64,000 bases of DNA. Source: Rhabdophis nuchalis (lineage: Eukaryota > Chordata > Lepidosauria > Squamata > Natricidae). This document shows positions 48,051-59,035 of this stretch, piece by piece (position 1 is the first letter of the stretch; every line of letters starts with the position of its first letter). The notes beneath the pieces are model-generated. The model did no database searches, was not told where the DNA came from, and was given only the letters and a program-made list of their open reading frames with translations. A program made the translations under genes and the position numbers. The stretch spans positions 565,501 to 629,500 of the forward strand of contig CM077653.1 in NCBI GenBank assembly GCA_039707465.1, in the 5' to 3' direction.

Positions 48051-48517
48051 CCAAGCGGACTACTTGGGCACCGCGTGGAAAGCAGTGTTGAATTTCAGGC
48101 TTTTGTCGACTCACTTTTCTTTGGCAAGCAGTGGCTAGTTGTCATGTCAAGATTGACTCTGCCCCACGCACAGAAGGCAGGCTGGCTGGACTCCACTATT
48201 AAAACTGAAGCAGGGAAGTCGGTCTCCTTGTCTTGAAGGGAAGCGGGAGGGATGTGCTGGGGGTTCCTGGGTGAAGAAGCGGTGACTTCTGGCTTCCTGC
48301 CATTTCCCTCCTGAGCCCAAGGAGGCAACGACGTGGCCCTTCTCTCTCAAGGGTTCGCACGCTGCCCTTGGACAACAAAGATCATTGCCTACAAGTCTCC
48401 GGTGCCCTGCTGGTGCGAGTGATGGATTCAGGGGCTGCAGCAACTGGGAGGCTGGCCGTGTCCTGGCTTGGCCCTTCTGAAGAGACTCTGGGCTCTTAGC
48501 AAAGTTAATGCTGGAAT

Positions 48518-48523
48518 AATAAA
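48518..48523 (+). terminator. ZPR1: ZPR1 polyadenylation signal
   Basis: AATAAA about 470 bases after the ZPR1 stop codon and before the LINE copy. Confidence 0.75.
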
Positions 48524-48659
48524 AATTATACCTAACCAAGGGAGGCAACAGATCCCTAGGGAAAAACTGCTCTGGTGCTAATCTCTAATCCTTCAGAAGA
48601 AGCCTGGGGATTTCCTTTGTTTTCTAAACACAACCGAGGTGCTTAGGGCTGGGTAGAAA

Positions 48660-49720
48660 TAATAATAATAATAATTTAATTTCTAGACCGCTCCCTCTCC
48701 CCAAGGGGACTCGGAGCGGTGCACAGGGAAGTTAAAACAATAAATACACATGAAAATACAAACAAAAACAAATTAAACAGTAAACCCTGCGCTAAAATTC
48801 CCCAATACCAATTCACTAAAATCCTATAACCCTATAATACTATAGTAGACTACCCTAGGCCGGCCAAGCAGAAAAAGTGTGTTTTCAATTTCAGATGGAA
48901 GGAGCGGAGGTCCGTGGTAGTTCTAATGTGGGGGGGGGGGAGGTCGTTCCAGAGGGCAGGGCCCGACACAGAGAGAGCCCTTTCCCTGGGTGTCGCCCGC
49001 TGACAAAGTCTAGTGGACGGCACCCGGAGAAGCCCCTCTCTGTGGGAGCGAATCGGCCGTGAGGAAGTATGAGGCAGGATCCGATCCCGCAGATAGCTAG
49101 GTCCCGAGCCATGGAGCGCTTTAAAGATGATAACTAGCACCTTGAAGCGCACCCGAAAGACGACAGGCAGCCAGTGCAGTTCGCGCAAGAGAGGTGTTAC
49201 ATGGGTGAACCTTGCGGTTCCCATAATTGCCCGCGCGGCTGCATTCTGGACCAACTGCAGTCTCCGGGTGCACCTCAAGGGGAGCCCCATGTAGAGAGAG
49301 TTACAATAGTACAGTCGGGATGTCACGAGAGCATGAGTGCCTGTGCGGAGGGCATCCCGGTCCAATAGGGGGCGCAACTGGGGTACCAGGCGAACCTGGT
49401 AAAACGCCCTCCTGGCCACGGCTGTCACTTGATCTTCCATGGACAGCCGGGTATCCAGGAGGACACCCAAGTTGTGCGCCCCATCCACAGGGGCAAGATG
49501 TTCGTCCCCTATGGCCAGCGATGGAGTCAGCTGGTTGAACCGGGCGGCCGGAAACCACAGCCACTCGGTCTTGGTCGGGTTGAGCCTGAGTCTGTTACTT
49601 CCCATCCAGATCCGGATGCAGAGTGCCTCCACTTGGGGGGCTTCCATTGCAAATCATCCTCCAAGTCGTCTTTCTCCAGCCACTTGGAGGATGTGGGGGA
49701 ACCCCTTCGCTGACTCTAGT
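48660..49720 (-). mobile_element. L3/CR1-like LINE, 5'-truncated, with 265-codon RT frame
   Basis: The element lies on the minus strand between ZPR1 and BUD13. Its 3' tail is the (AAT)n region at 48,660-48,680. An open frame on the minus strand at 48,850-49,647 encodes the C-terminal part of a non-LTR reverse transcriptase, with LRLNPTKTEWLWF, NAAARAIMG and LHWLPVVFRVRFKVLVIIFK. The RT catalytic FADD region and the endonuclease are missing, so it cannot move by itself. An uninterrupted frame in such a fragment suggests a fairly recent insertion. Confidence 0.9.
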
Positions 49721-50014
49721 TGGTGGCACAGATGAAAGGAGCGGCTCCATCCAATTTCAAGGCAAGCAACACCTGTTTGGCCAAAAGGCTTAGGGGGGGG
49801 GGCAACATGGTGGGAGGGCCACTGATTCCTGGGGCTTTGCAGCAGGTCTGGCTTGCGTGTTTTTCGCCCAGCTGAAGAAGGCGAGGGGCCGTAGCTTCAG
49901 AGCGGGGAAAGCGGAACTGGCTGTTCCTCTGGGTGGGGAGACTGGCGCCTGCGGAGGGGCCACCGGAGCTGCTTTTTGGGGTCTGCTGGCGCCTTGAGAG
50001 GCAGGCTGAGCTCC
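49721..50014. other. Unassigned DNA between LINE and BUD13 promoter
   Basis: About 290 bases of mixed composition with one G10 tract near 49,793. No gene or repeat was recognised. Confidence 0.6.
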
Positions 50015-50174
50015 CCTGCAGGGGGCGCCTGCCCAACTCCCTGGCAGCCATCGTCACAAGGAAGCCTGAGCGCTGCAACGTCCAACGACCGGCCTTCTAA
50101 CCCAGGAAAACGAGGGAGCCGCCTCCCAGGATGCGGAGGGGTCGCTGGTAGCCACGGGCGCCGCCAGAGGGCGC
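50015..50174 (+). promoter_or_regulatory. Pair of CTCF-like motifs upstream of BUD13
   Basis: CCTGCAGGGGGCGC (50,015-50,028) and CCGCCAGAGGGCGC (50,161-50,174) both fit the CTCF core with one or no deviating position and point the same way, 146 bp apart. They lie within 235 bp of the BUD13 start codon. Confidence 0.5.
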
Positions 50175-50257
50175 CGTCGTGCCCCGGAGACGACCACAGA
50201 GAGGGGCCGCGCCTGACCTGCTTCCGCTTCCGGGCCTCCAGAGAAGATGGCGGCGGC
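50175..50257 (+). promoter_or_regulatory. BUD13: BUD13 CpG promoter with ETS and start-codon YY1 motif
   Basis: TATA-less CpG-rich DNA. CGCTTCCGGGC (about 50,227-50,237) is an ETS site, and AAGATGGCGGC overlaps the start codon at 50,247, the classic YY1 arrangement of short-5'-UTR housekeeping genes. Confidence 0.6.
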
Positions 50258-53200
50258 CTCCAGCCTCTCGAAGGCCGAGTACCTGCGGCGGCGCTACCTG
50301 GAGGGCAGCGATGCCGAGGCGGGCAAGAAGCGGCGGCGGAAGAAGGCGGCGGCGGCGGCGGGCCGGTGAGGGAATTCGGCCTTGCAAGGCCTCGGGTCTT
50401 CCCGGGCCTGGAGCGGCCGCTGCTTGGCGCCCCTCGAGGCCGGCGAGAAGCCCGGAGGGTCGCTCTCCCTGCGCGGCCCCGGAGCCTGACCCGCTGGGCC
50501 GCTTCCCCGAAGGGACGGCTGGGTCTGCGGAAGGGCCGCCCTGCCAGCCCTTTTGCTCAGGCGGGGGAGGGGGTGGGGCGGGGGGTCCCGGGGCTTCTCC
50601 TCCCTCCGAGCGGGGGGCGCCTGGGCCGGTGCTGAGCCGGTACCGAAGGGCTCTTTTCCCGCCCGCAGGATGCGCATCGTGGATGACGACGACGTGAGCT
50701 GGAAGAGCCGGCCTGCCGATGAGGGCAAGGAGGAGGAGGAAGAGGCGGACGAGAGCGACCTGCCCGTGGTGAGTCGGGGGGGGGGGGGGGCAGGCCTCGC
50801 CTGGACTTTCCTGGCTGGCTGCCTGCAGTGCGGAGGGTCCATGGTCAGGTGTCCAAGCAAAGCGATGAGACCCGCAGGGGAAACGGCTTAACCGGTTGCA
50901 GGATCCAGACTGGCTCGGTCACCGGGATCCGAGATTTTGCCTTCCCGGTGCTGGAGCCGATCCTCAGGGAATCGTTTAATGGGTTGCTTGGTAGGAGGAA
51001 TTTCAGCAGAGAAAAACCCCTCCTGTCTCATCTGTTGTTTCTAGGTGGCTGAATTTATTGATGAACGGCCAGATGAAGTTAAATGGATGGAAACTTTCCG
51101 AGGAAGTAACAAATGGAAGTTATTAGGAGGTGAGCAGTTTGGAGCTTCTGAGAGGATGGTTTCATTGTGCGTGAGATACGTGAGCTGGATTTGCTGCATG
51201 CATCCTCTGCCTGATCCAGGCTTTGAGCAGAGGGTTCAGGTTGCGCTGGCAGAAAAGGCCCTTTAAAAGGTGAAAGCTGGAATGGTTTGGAAGGAAGTCG
51301 TGGAATGGAATGATAGGTCCTACTGAACGTTTAGTGCTTTTACATCCGAAGAAAGAAAATTAGGTGCTTGTAGAATTAATTCGCCATACCTGGCCTTTTA
51401 TGAGGAATTTAGCACAGTGTCTTGTTTGGTTCTCTGATGATAAGATGCGATTTGTTGAAAATAGGATTTTTTTCCTGTAGGGTATCTAGAACACCCAAAA
51501 GTAGGTCACATTTTACTTTCCTTTGAAAAAAACCATTTTGTTTTTAAAAAAATGAAATGTCTTTTCATCCTGGAAATAAGCTTTCTCCAGAAATAAATTT
51601 GGTACCCTCCAGATCTCCGCGTCTTTGCTTGCCGTGTAGGAATTCTACAAGTTGCAATTTCTACATTTTGGGAAACACCCACATGAAGAAAGACAGTTAG
51701 GAATGCCTTATGTATTATGTATTAAGAAGGCTTTACATTTCTTTTTAAAGATCAGGATGAAGAACCACCGTTTGGAAATTCTATGGCAACTGCATCAATA
51801 AGCAGGTAAGATGTGGAAACGATAGCTGAGTGGCTCACAGCCTAATCTTTCCGGCTATTGCTTGTGTTAATCAAGGAGAATATTTGTAGCTCAGGGTTGA
51901 CATACTTGTGTTGCTTGATGTTATATGCTATTGCCAGATTGCCAAATAAGCCAGACAGTTCTTGGATCAGGAGAATTTTTCCTAAGAGTAACCAGGCAAG
52001 GACCGAGAATATATAAAACCTAACTTGCAATATAACGCTAATTGAAAATCAATATATTTGTTAGAAACTTAGATTGTTGCTTTTGTTACCTTACTCAGTT
52101 CCGAAACCTCCAGAACAAAAGAAAAAAAGCATTTGTTGGACCAGTCCCCGCCTAGGAGGGCCCCTCATGCCCAGCCTGATCTGTCCCCTAAAAGAGAGCC
52201 GTCAGCAGGAGGCACACATCGTGTCAAAGTCTCGAGTGGAAGCCAACATGAATTGTCCTCAGACGAACGCTCAGCTGGCCAGAAGTATAAGGTGGCAGCT
52301 GGTGCTGATGTGCCACTGCCTTGCAAGAAAGCATCTCGTGCGGAGGGAGACTTGCTGCTGCCTCAGAAGGGGCTGCCATCCAGGAGTGAGTACCCCCTTG
52401 CTAAAGTACCTCCCATAGTTTGGTGTGTGAGTTGTCCGAACCCCTCAGTGATACTTTCGCAACCATCAGCTATCCTTGGTGATGCATTCTGAAAATGTCT
52501 CTTTTTCTTCATGGATTTCCCAGGCACTCTGCAGTCCCAGCCAGCAGCAGCATCACCAAGGAAGCGGCGGCAGAGACATGATTCGGAATCCAGTTCTGGC
52601 TCTTCTCCGACAAGGAGGAGAGCCGAAGCCACCTCAGATTCAGACCTTTCACCACCCCGGGCCTCAGGCCGACCAGGCATCCAGAGACCCAATTCTCCTT
52701 CTGATCTCTCCCCCCCTAGAAGGAATCGGCACAGATCTTCAGATTCGGACTTGTCTCCTCCCCGAAGAGGAGCAGAAGCAAAACAGAAAGGCCACAAGTC
52801 CAGGAGTCCCTCGACTGCCTTGCCACGTCATCAGGCCATGGAGTCCAACGGGAGCAGCCAGAGGGTGAGGCTTTGGCTTCCAGCAAGGGCCTGAGACATG
52901 CTGCGGTGCCCAGTTGTGGGGAGGAAGTCTTGCTCCAGCTGAGGCAGCCAGGAGGCAATAGGCTGTCCCATGAACAAATGATTTATGGGACACGCCTCTC
53001 ACGCTGATTCCACCTTGTATGTTTCTCAGATGCTGTCAGGGGGCAAAGCTGGCTTGGTCTCAGCTGATCTGTTGAGAAGGGAGCAGCAGGAGCTTAAGAA
53101 GGCTGGCAGCAGCAACAATAGCAAACATCTGGAGGGTGAGAATTTTTAGATCTTGAAATTGCGTGGCATATCCTCATAGCCCAAGCTTCTGGGCTTCAGC

Positions 53201-55458
53201 CCAGCTTTTTCTAGGAAGAATCTGGTCCGGGTGGCCAGTTTGTTCCGGGCAGTAGGTGGACTGATTATAGAGACTTCCACATTGTGTTTGCATTATTAAA
53301 CCCTGCGGTTTCTTTCCTGAGATCCTGTTAATAGAAGAGACCTCCACCTGGAAGCATCCTTACCTGCGTGGCTGCTTTTGAATCCTCTGATCTATCCATT
53401 TCCCTTCAGATGAATCTCGGCATGCAAAGACAGTTTTCCGAGATGAGATGGGCCGCAAGAGGGACCTGAAGCAGGAGCGGCTGGAGCAGCGCAAGAGAGC
53501 AGAAGAGACGTCTGAGCGAGACGAGCAGTACGCCAAGTGGGGCAAAGGGTGAGCTGGCAGTTTCTATGCTTCAGCCTGGGAGCCCTGGGAAAAGGGCCTT
53601 AGGGAACATACGGCCCATGTTGGCTTCCAATCTCAAAGTGAGGTTTTGCAAGGACCTGCCACTTAGCTGTCTTTGGGCGGAAGGCCTGAAGTGGACGGTG
53701 GAGGCTTCCTGCATGTCGGTGGGCTTTTTTTTTTTTAAATTAAATTTATACCCCGCCCTTCTCCTTGTTAGGACCCAGGGCGGCGCACAGGCGTTATTAA
53801 AACCACAAAAATACAATAAATATCAATTTAAAATATATTAAATTAGTTAACCCGTGCTAAAACCCATGTTAAAAACCTTCCCAAATTATAATTTATTTTT
53901 AAAAAGTCAGAAACGGGGGGCTATCCTAGGCCGGCTTGTTGAAATAAATACGTCTTAAGACGTTGGCGGAAGAGGCGGAGGTCCAAGATAGTGCGAAGGT
54001 CGGGGGGTAGGTCGTTCCAGAGGGCCGGGCCCGCCACAGAGAAGGCCCTTCCCCTGGGTGTCGCCAACCGGCATTGCCCCGCCGACGGCACCCGGAGAAG
54101 GCCCTCTCTGTGGGAGCGGATCGGACGAAAGGATGTATGGGTTGCTTGCTAAGCTGCGGCCCACAGCTGTTTTGTGCTCAAAACCATCGGGGGTTTTGGG
54201 AGTGGGGGTCTTGTCTCCTACCGCCTCATGATATGCACCCCGTGTCTTTCCCAAGCCTGGCACAGAGCCGGCAGCAGCAGCAAAATGTGGACGATGCCGT
54301 GAAGGAAATGCAGAAGCCCCTGGCGAGGTACATCGATGACCAGGACTTGGATCAGATGCTGCGGGAGCAGGAGCGAGAGGGAGACCCCATGGCCGACTTT
54401 ATGAGGAAGAAGAAGACGGCCAAGGAGGGGCAAGGCGCCAAAGGTCAGCCCTCGCAGCCTCAGGCGGGCAAATGGGGGGAGAAGCCATCAGCATAGAAAT
54501 TGTGACCGAAAGGTTTTAGGGAAGAAGGTCTGGGTGTAACAGTGGGAGATTGCCCAAATTTCTTGCATCCCCCTTTCAAGGGAATGGGTGGGAGAGGTCT
54601 AAAAGAGGCAGATGCAGAAAAAGACATTTGGCCTTTTAATCACCTTTTTTGCTCCCTGGTTGCTTTTTCTAGCTTGCCAGAGTGATGTTGTCTGCCTCCT
54701 GCCCAGGCATCTAATTTCATCAGTAAACCACCGCTAGTACTTCTCTGCATCTTGGCTCTGCCTTGTTAACGTGCCTGATGGCTTTAAAGGGAAAAGAGAG
54801 AGAGAGCTTCATTGCTTGTTCCCTTTCTTCCAGAAAAACCAAAGTATAGCGGGCCAGCACCCCCACTGAACAGGTTTAACATCTGGCCAGGCTATCGCTG
54901 GGATGGAGTAGACAGGTAAGTCGCTCTTTCTGACAGTTCTGTGTCCCAAAGGCCCGTAAGGGGGGGCCGAGGTCTCTGTCTGCAGCGTTGACTCATGGCT
55001 ACAGCCTTGCCCTAATCTTAATCCTAACCCTGCAAACACTGGTTGGGTATGTGGCTATAAATCCTTCACTCACTGGCCCTGATGATGTTCTCTGAACTCG
55101 GCAAATCGCCGAGTTCAGAGAACATCAGGGACTCCACGCTGCAGCCTTGCATTCCTTTGATCTTTTCTCCAGGAGCCTGAGAGGCAGCAGGGTCTCTGTG
55201 CAGGTTTAGGTGGGCCCCTCTGGGTGGGAGTTGCCTTCTCTCCCCCCTGTCCTGATTTCGTACCTGGAAGGCGCTGAGGCTGCCTGGCAAGCCGTCTAGT
55301 TTCCCCCATAACTCTGCATCCCCCAGAGGTCCCATCTGGCAGCTGTTTCCTTCTGCTTCTGCAGGTCCAACGGGTTTGAGAAGAAGCGCTTTGCCAGAAT
55401 AGCAAGTAAAAAAGCCACACAGGAGCTGGCGTACAAGTGGAGCGTGGAGGACATGTGA
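50247..55458 (+). CDS. BUD13: BUD13, RES complex pre-mRNA splicing factor
   Basis: Spliceosomal protein of the RES (retention and splicing) complex with RBMX2/Snu17 and SNIP1/Pml1. Eleven coding exons: 50247-50365, 50669-50768, 51045-51129, 51751-51805, 52099-52385, 52524-52864, 53030-53135, 53410-53548, 54256-54443, 54834-54915, 55365-55458. They join to 531 residues (human about 619). The N-terminus has [13 protein letters not shown] and MRIVDDDD. The middle exons encode an Arg/Ser/Pro-rich disordered region with [14 protein letters not shown] repeats, fewer than in human, which accounts for the shorter length. The C-terminus holds the conserved Bud13 domain with [44 protein letters not shown] and a terminal KWSVEDM. 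The ATG in GAAGATGG is the first. Confidence 0.95.
53735..54170 (-). mobile_element. L3/CR1-like LINE fragment in BUD13 intron 8
   Basis: Same family and orientation as the copy at 48,660-49,720. Shared words include CCTAGGCCGGC, GGAGGTCC, GGTCGTTCCAGAGGGC, CTGGGTGTCGCC and GGCACCCGGAGAAG. Its 3' end (GGGCGGCG / CCCCGCCCTTCTCC) is at the left. Frames are broken, so it is older than or more damaged than the ZPR1-BUD13 copy. It ends within 90 bp of the next BUD13 exon. Confidence 0.88.
55083..55127. repeat. Perfect 20-bp inverted repeat, 5-nt loop
   Basis: Arms TGATGTTCTCTGAACTCGGC (55,083-55,102) and its exact reverse complement (55,108-55,127) flank AAATC. It lies in the last BUD13 intron, where the transcript would form a 20-bp hairpin. 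No transposon ends are visible. Confidence 0.95.
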
Positions 55459-56160
55459 GCATCCGGGCCAAGAGACATTTACAGCAGAAGCAGGATGCTT
55501 CCTCCTACCGGAGGTCAACTCCTAGAATCTGCAGGGGAGCCTCTGTGCCCAGCGCAGCTGCACAGGAGCCCCGGAATGCGGAGGGCCTTGGAATGCGGAG
55601 GGCCCCTGGGATGTCGGTCCAGCTGGAAGGCAGCAGTCGCAGGGCAGGCGGAGGACGCTGCGCCTGGTCGTCACCTCTTGTGCCAGTGGCCAGGTACTTT
55701 GGGGAGGGAGGGGCGCAGAGAAGATCGGCTCTTGTCTCCCATTGAGTGGTTCGCTTGTGGGGCTTTCCTGGGGTAAAGCCTCCTCACCCTCTCGACTCTT
55801 GGGAACTTCCGTGGCGTCTGTTCCTTCAACGAGTTCTCCTTAAAGGACTTGCTGGCATAGTGAAATTTGGCTGCCATCTCCCTTTTGGCCACAACAGAAG
55901 AGGTTGGTTGGAGATTCGGCTTGCAGCGTAAATCCAGGAGGCGGTTTCTGGGCACCCCTGAAAGCTGCAGAGAAGCACAAAGGACGCGCCTGGAGAAAGC
56001 AGGTTCTGCGGGGCTGCTGGGATCTCCTCAGATTTTCAGTACTTGCTGCAATTTAAGTATATGGTGTGTAAATAATAGGTTTCTTTTTTCCTAAGGCTGC
56101 ACCTGTGTGTGTTTTTGAGACTTCTTACTTCTGTGTTGCTAGCAGGTAATGAGAGAAATG

Positions 56161-56254
56161 GGCTCCGTTGACTTGCCTGTTTAGGGCTCCTCTTCCTTTC
56201 GGTGGGGATGGAAGCAGCTTCCCTTCGTTTGCAGACGATCAGACTCCAGAGAAC
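56161..56254 (+). repeat. Direct repeat, copy A
   Basis: This 94 bp segment matches 57,781-57,874 with four substitutions and no gap. Similarity continues after an indel (GGGCTGTCCCAGTGGTTG here, GGCCTGTCCCAGGGGTTG there). It sits just after the likely BUD13 3' end. Confidence 0.92.
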
Positions 56255-57124
56255 TTCCAGGCCAACATTTGACCTGTTGCACTTGGGCTGTCCCAGTGGT
56301 TGTGCCGGGGGCCTTTTGCAGGCAGCTCTGGCTGGGCGAAGTTTGCCTCTTGGCAGGCAGGCAGGGAGGGAGGGAGGGAGCTGGCTCTGAAGCACCAGCG
56401 TTCTCGTCTCAGAGTTTTCCCAAAGAGCTGAGCTGTTGCACTGGGTGGGGGCATTGGCCCTGTGCTATGCATTGGGGGGGGTGTCTCCCATCAGTGGCAG
56501 CTGGGAGTGGGGTGGGGGCTCCAGAGCAAGGAGGGAAGGGCCTTTGCTGGGTGGGGGCTTATCTCCAGCTGCTGCTGAGGCAAGGGCATCCGTTTGGCGA
56601 ATGGCCCAGGAACACGGGTCACTTCGGATCAGCCGCAGGAGTGGGAGGTGTGGAAATCCTATCTAAGCTCCTGTCCTTCCCTGCTATGGCCAACCCCAGC
56701 AAGCTAATCACGAGGCAAATGAGGCAGGTAGAGAAATGGGTAACAATTGGACGGATTAAACACTCTTTGTGTCTTTTGTCGGCAGAGCGCCAGTGGGGCG
56801 GGTGGGGGGGTCTGATGCAGCCGGCTTTGCCCTCCCACTTGCCTCGTTAGTGCACTTTAATTAGGGATGGGAGAAAAAGGGGGAGGCAGGAAGGGCAATG
56901 GCATCCATTGCAGGACCTGTGGAGTGGGGAGCCCCAGAAGAGGGTCCTTGGCCCCAGGTCCCTCCCAGCTGAAGCCCTGGAAAATGGGGGGGGGGGAGAG
57001 GGAAGGGTGAGGGTTGGGGCTTGTGGCACCTCAGTGAGAAGGGCCCACGCCTCCTCCTCCTTCTCTGGGGCTGTCGTCCTGCAGTGTCGGCTCTTTGGTG
57101 AAGGGAGATCCCTCCCCCCTCCAT

Positions 57125-57335
57125 TGTTTGACTGTGATATTTTTGAGAGGAAGCTGGACGATGGTGATGATAATAAGCTTAAACTGGGTAATAAGCTTAC
57201 GTGGTCCATCGTGCATGTCGGGGACAAGCAATTAAGCCTGGCCTCACACATCATAATGAGATTTTTGTTGATGAGCTCCTTGGTAATGTCTTTAGTTAGG
57301 ATTAAGGGCTTAGCCCTCGGTGTACTCAGGAGCCC
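57125..57335. promoter_or_regulatory. Candidate conserved non-coding element
   Basis: This 210 bp stretch lacks homopolymers and repeats and is much richer in AT than its surroundings. It contains several homeodomain-type words (GGTAATAAGC, GCAATTAAGC, CATAATGAG, GGATTAAGG) and a direct repeat AATAAGCTTA / ATAAGCTTAC. Conservation is inferred from its look only. Confidence 0.35.
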
Positions 57336-57616
57336 CCCCGTCTTCCTCACCCCCTTCAGCAGAAGCTTGCCCTTGCCGCTAAGAGGTGAAGCCCCCCAGG
57401 GAAATCCACTCCCTCCCCTTGTACAAAAGGCAGCTCAGAGGGGAACCCCCCCCCCCCCCCCAAATATTACTCATCTGCTGGGCCAAGGCTGCTTAGGAAG
57501 GACGGAGGGGAAGAAGGAAGCCCCTGGGCCAGCCGGACACAGGCCTCAGGAGATCTTAGCCGGCTGTTAGTGACCAGTTCAGTCTTGGTCCCAGAGGGCT
57601 GCCGTTCATGGAACGG

Positions 57617-57630
57617 CCATCAGGGGGCAG
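57617..57630 (+). promoter_or_regulatory. CTCF-like motif distal to BUD13
   Basis: CCATCAGGGGGCAG fits the CTCF core at all but one position. It lies 2.2 kb past the BUD13 stop, at the edge of the gene-poor flank, and points opposite to the motif at 12,472-12,486. Confidence 0.5.
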
Positions 57631-57780
57631 CAAACCTCAGTCAGGGCCCAGGTTCCCCTTTGAACCTCCTCCAGGTGTGCCAGGCTGCAGGCTGTGGGGC
57701 TTCCCTCCAGCAGGAGAAAGCCTCTGCACTGTACCTGGGGCCCTTTGTTGTAAAACTCTGTATTGCTACAAGGGGAAGTG

Positions 57781-57874
57781 GGCTCTGTTGACTTGCCTGT
57801 TGAGGGCTCCTCTTCCTTTCGGTGGGGACGGAAGCAGCTTCCCTTGGTTTGCAGACGATCAGACTCCAGAGAAC
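57781..57874 (+). repeat. Direct repeat, copy B
   Basis: Partner of 56,161-56,254, exactly 1,620 bp further on. After base 57,874 it lacks about 30 bp that copy A has. Confidence 0.92.
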
Positions 57875-58800
57875 CTGGCCTGTCCCAGGGGTTGCTCAGC
57901 TCTTCAGATCCGCCTTCCTTGCTCCACCTGCTAGCCAGCGATTTCTCTTGATCCTGCACCCCAAAGGCTGCCTTTTGCTCCCCCCTTTCCCTCCCGCCGT
58001 TCCCCTCTTTCCAGGGCGTCCTGCTGCTCCCTGCAGCCCTTTTAAACAAGAGGCCTTCATGTTGCGTCATGGGAAGGGAAGGGGGAGGAAGCCCCCAGCC
58101 GGCCTCAAGGGGCTCAGGGAATTGAGGGAGGCCTTTTCAATTATAGGCACCTCTGATAATGCAGGATGGATGTCCCTCCTCCTGGCCACCTTCTCTTCTT
58201 GGGATTAAAAGCATTGCAGGCAGAGGAAGGTGGGGTGGGGGTGGAGGAAGATCCACAGAGAGATCCACAAAAGGCAAACCGACCTTCCGGGGCCTTTGGG
58301 CCCTGCCTTGAAAAGCCTGGCAGGGGCCCCAACAGCAGCTGCCCTTGGCCGGCCTCCCTCCCCCCCTCCCCCCTCCCAGCCCCTTTCTCTCCCAGCTCCG
58401 TGTTGCTCCTTCCGCCAGGCTCTTCTGCTCTGAACCAGGGAAGGAAGGGAAGCTCAGGAGGGGGAGGGAGGGTTTGTCTCCAGGTGCCCCTCCAGAAACT
58501 CCCCACCACAGAAGCCCTTTCCTCCCCAGGCAGTTCCTCCAGCTGGAGACACCCTTTACGCTGGGCGGCTTCCTCAGTGGCCTGGCCACGTTTCCTTTGG
58601 GGGTTGCAGGTGCATCGCCCTCCTTTCCTTCCTGAGTGGGGCCATTCCCAGTTGGGATGCTGGAAAAGCATAAAAGAAGGATGGGGCTTCATGACCTCTG
58701 TCTGGATTGACAAGCTTTGGCTGACCCCAAGTGCATTTCTGCATTTCCCATTTTAATTCCCCTTTCCCTGCAGTGGGTGATTTCTTTGGGGCTTTCTCTC

Positions 58801-58817
58801 CCCCCCCCCCCCCAAAC

Positions 58818-58851
<34 letters not shown>
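58801..58851. repeat. C14 / (GT)n / (GA)n compound simple repeat
   Basis: A poly-C tract followed by about five GT units and about eleven GA units. Confidence 0.9.
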
Positions 58852-58854
<3 letters not shown>

Positions 58855-58987
58855 GTGTGCTCTACAAACACCCAACATTCTGTGGGGTCACCAACCACCT
58901 TGAGTGCCTCTTAGTTCCCCTTAATTCCAGGTCACTTGCAAACAAGGCAGTTGCAGCCGCTGGTGCCTGTGGGAAGGCTCCCTCCCG

Positions 58988-59035
58988 CTGCCCACCCCCT
59001 GGCTGAGGACCCCCCTGCCCACCCCCTGGCTGAGG
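58988..59035. repeat. Short tandem duplication, 21 bp x 2
   Basis: CTGCCCACCCCCTGGCTGAG plus G occurs at 58,988-59,008 and again at 59,015-59,035, identical. Confidence 0.9.

Noticed and set aside
55008..55034. Telomere-like words (CTTAATCCTAACCCTG)
   Set aside because: Only one or two degenerate units are present, not an interstitial telomeric repeat.
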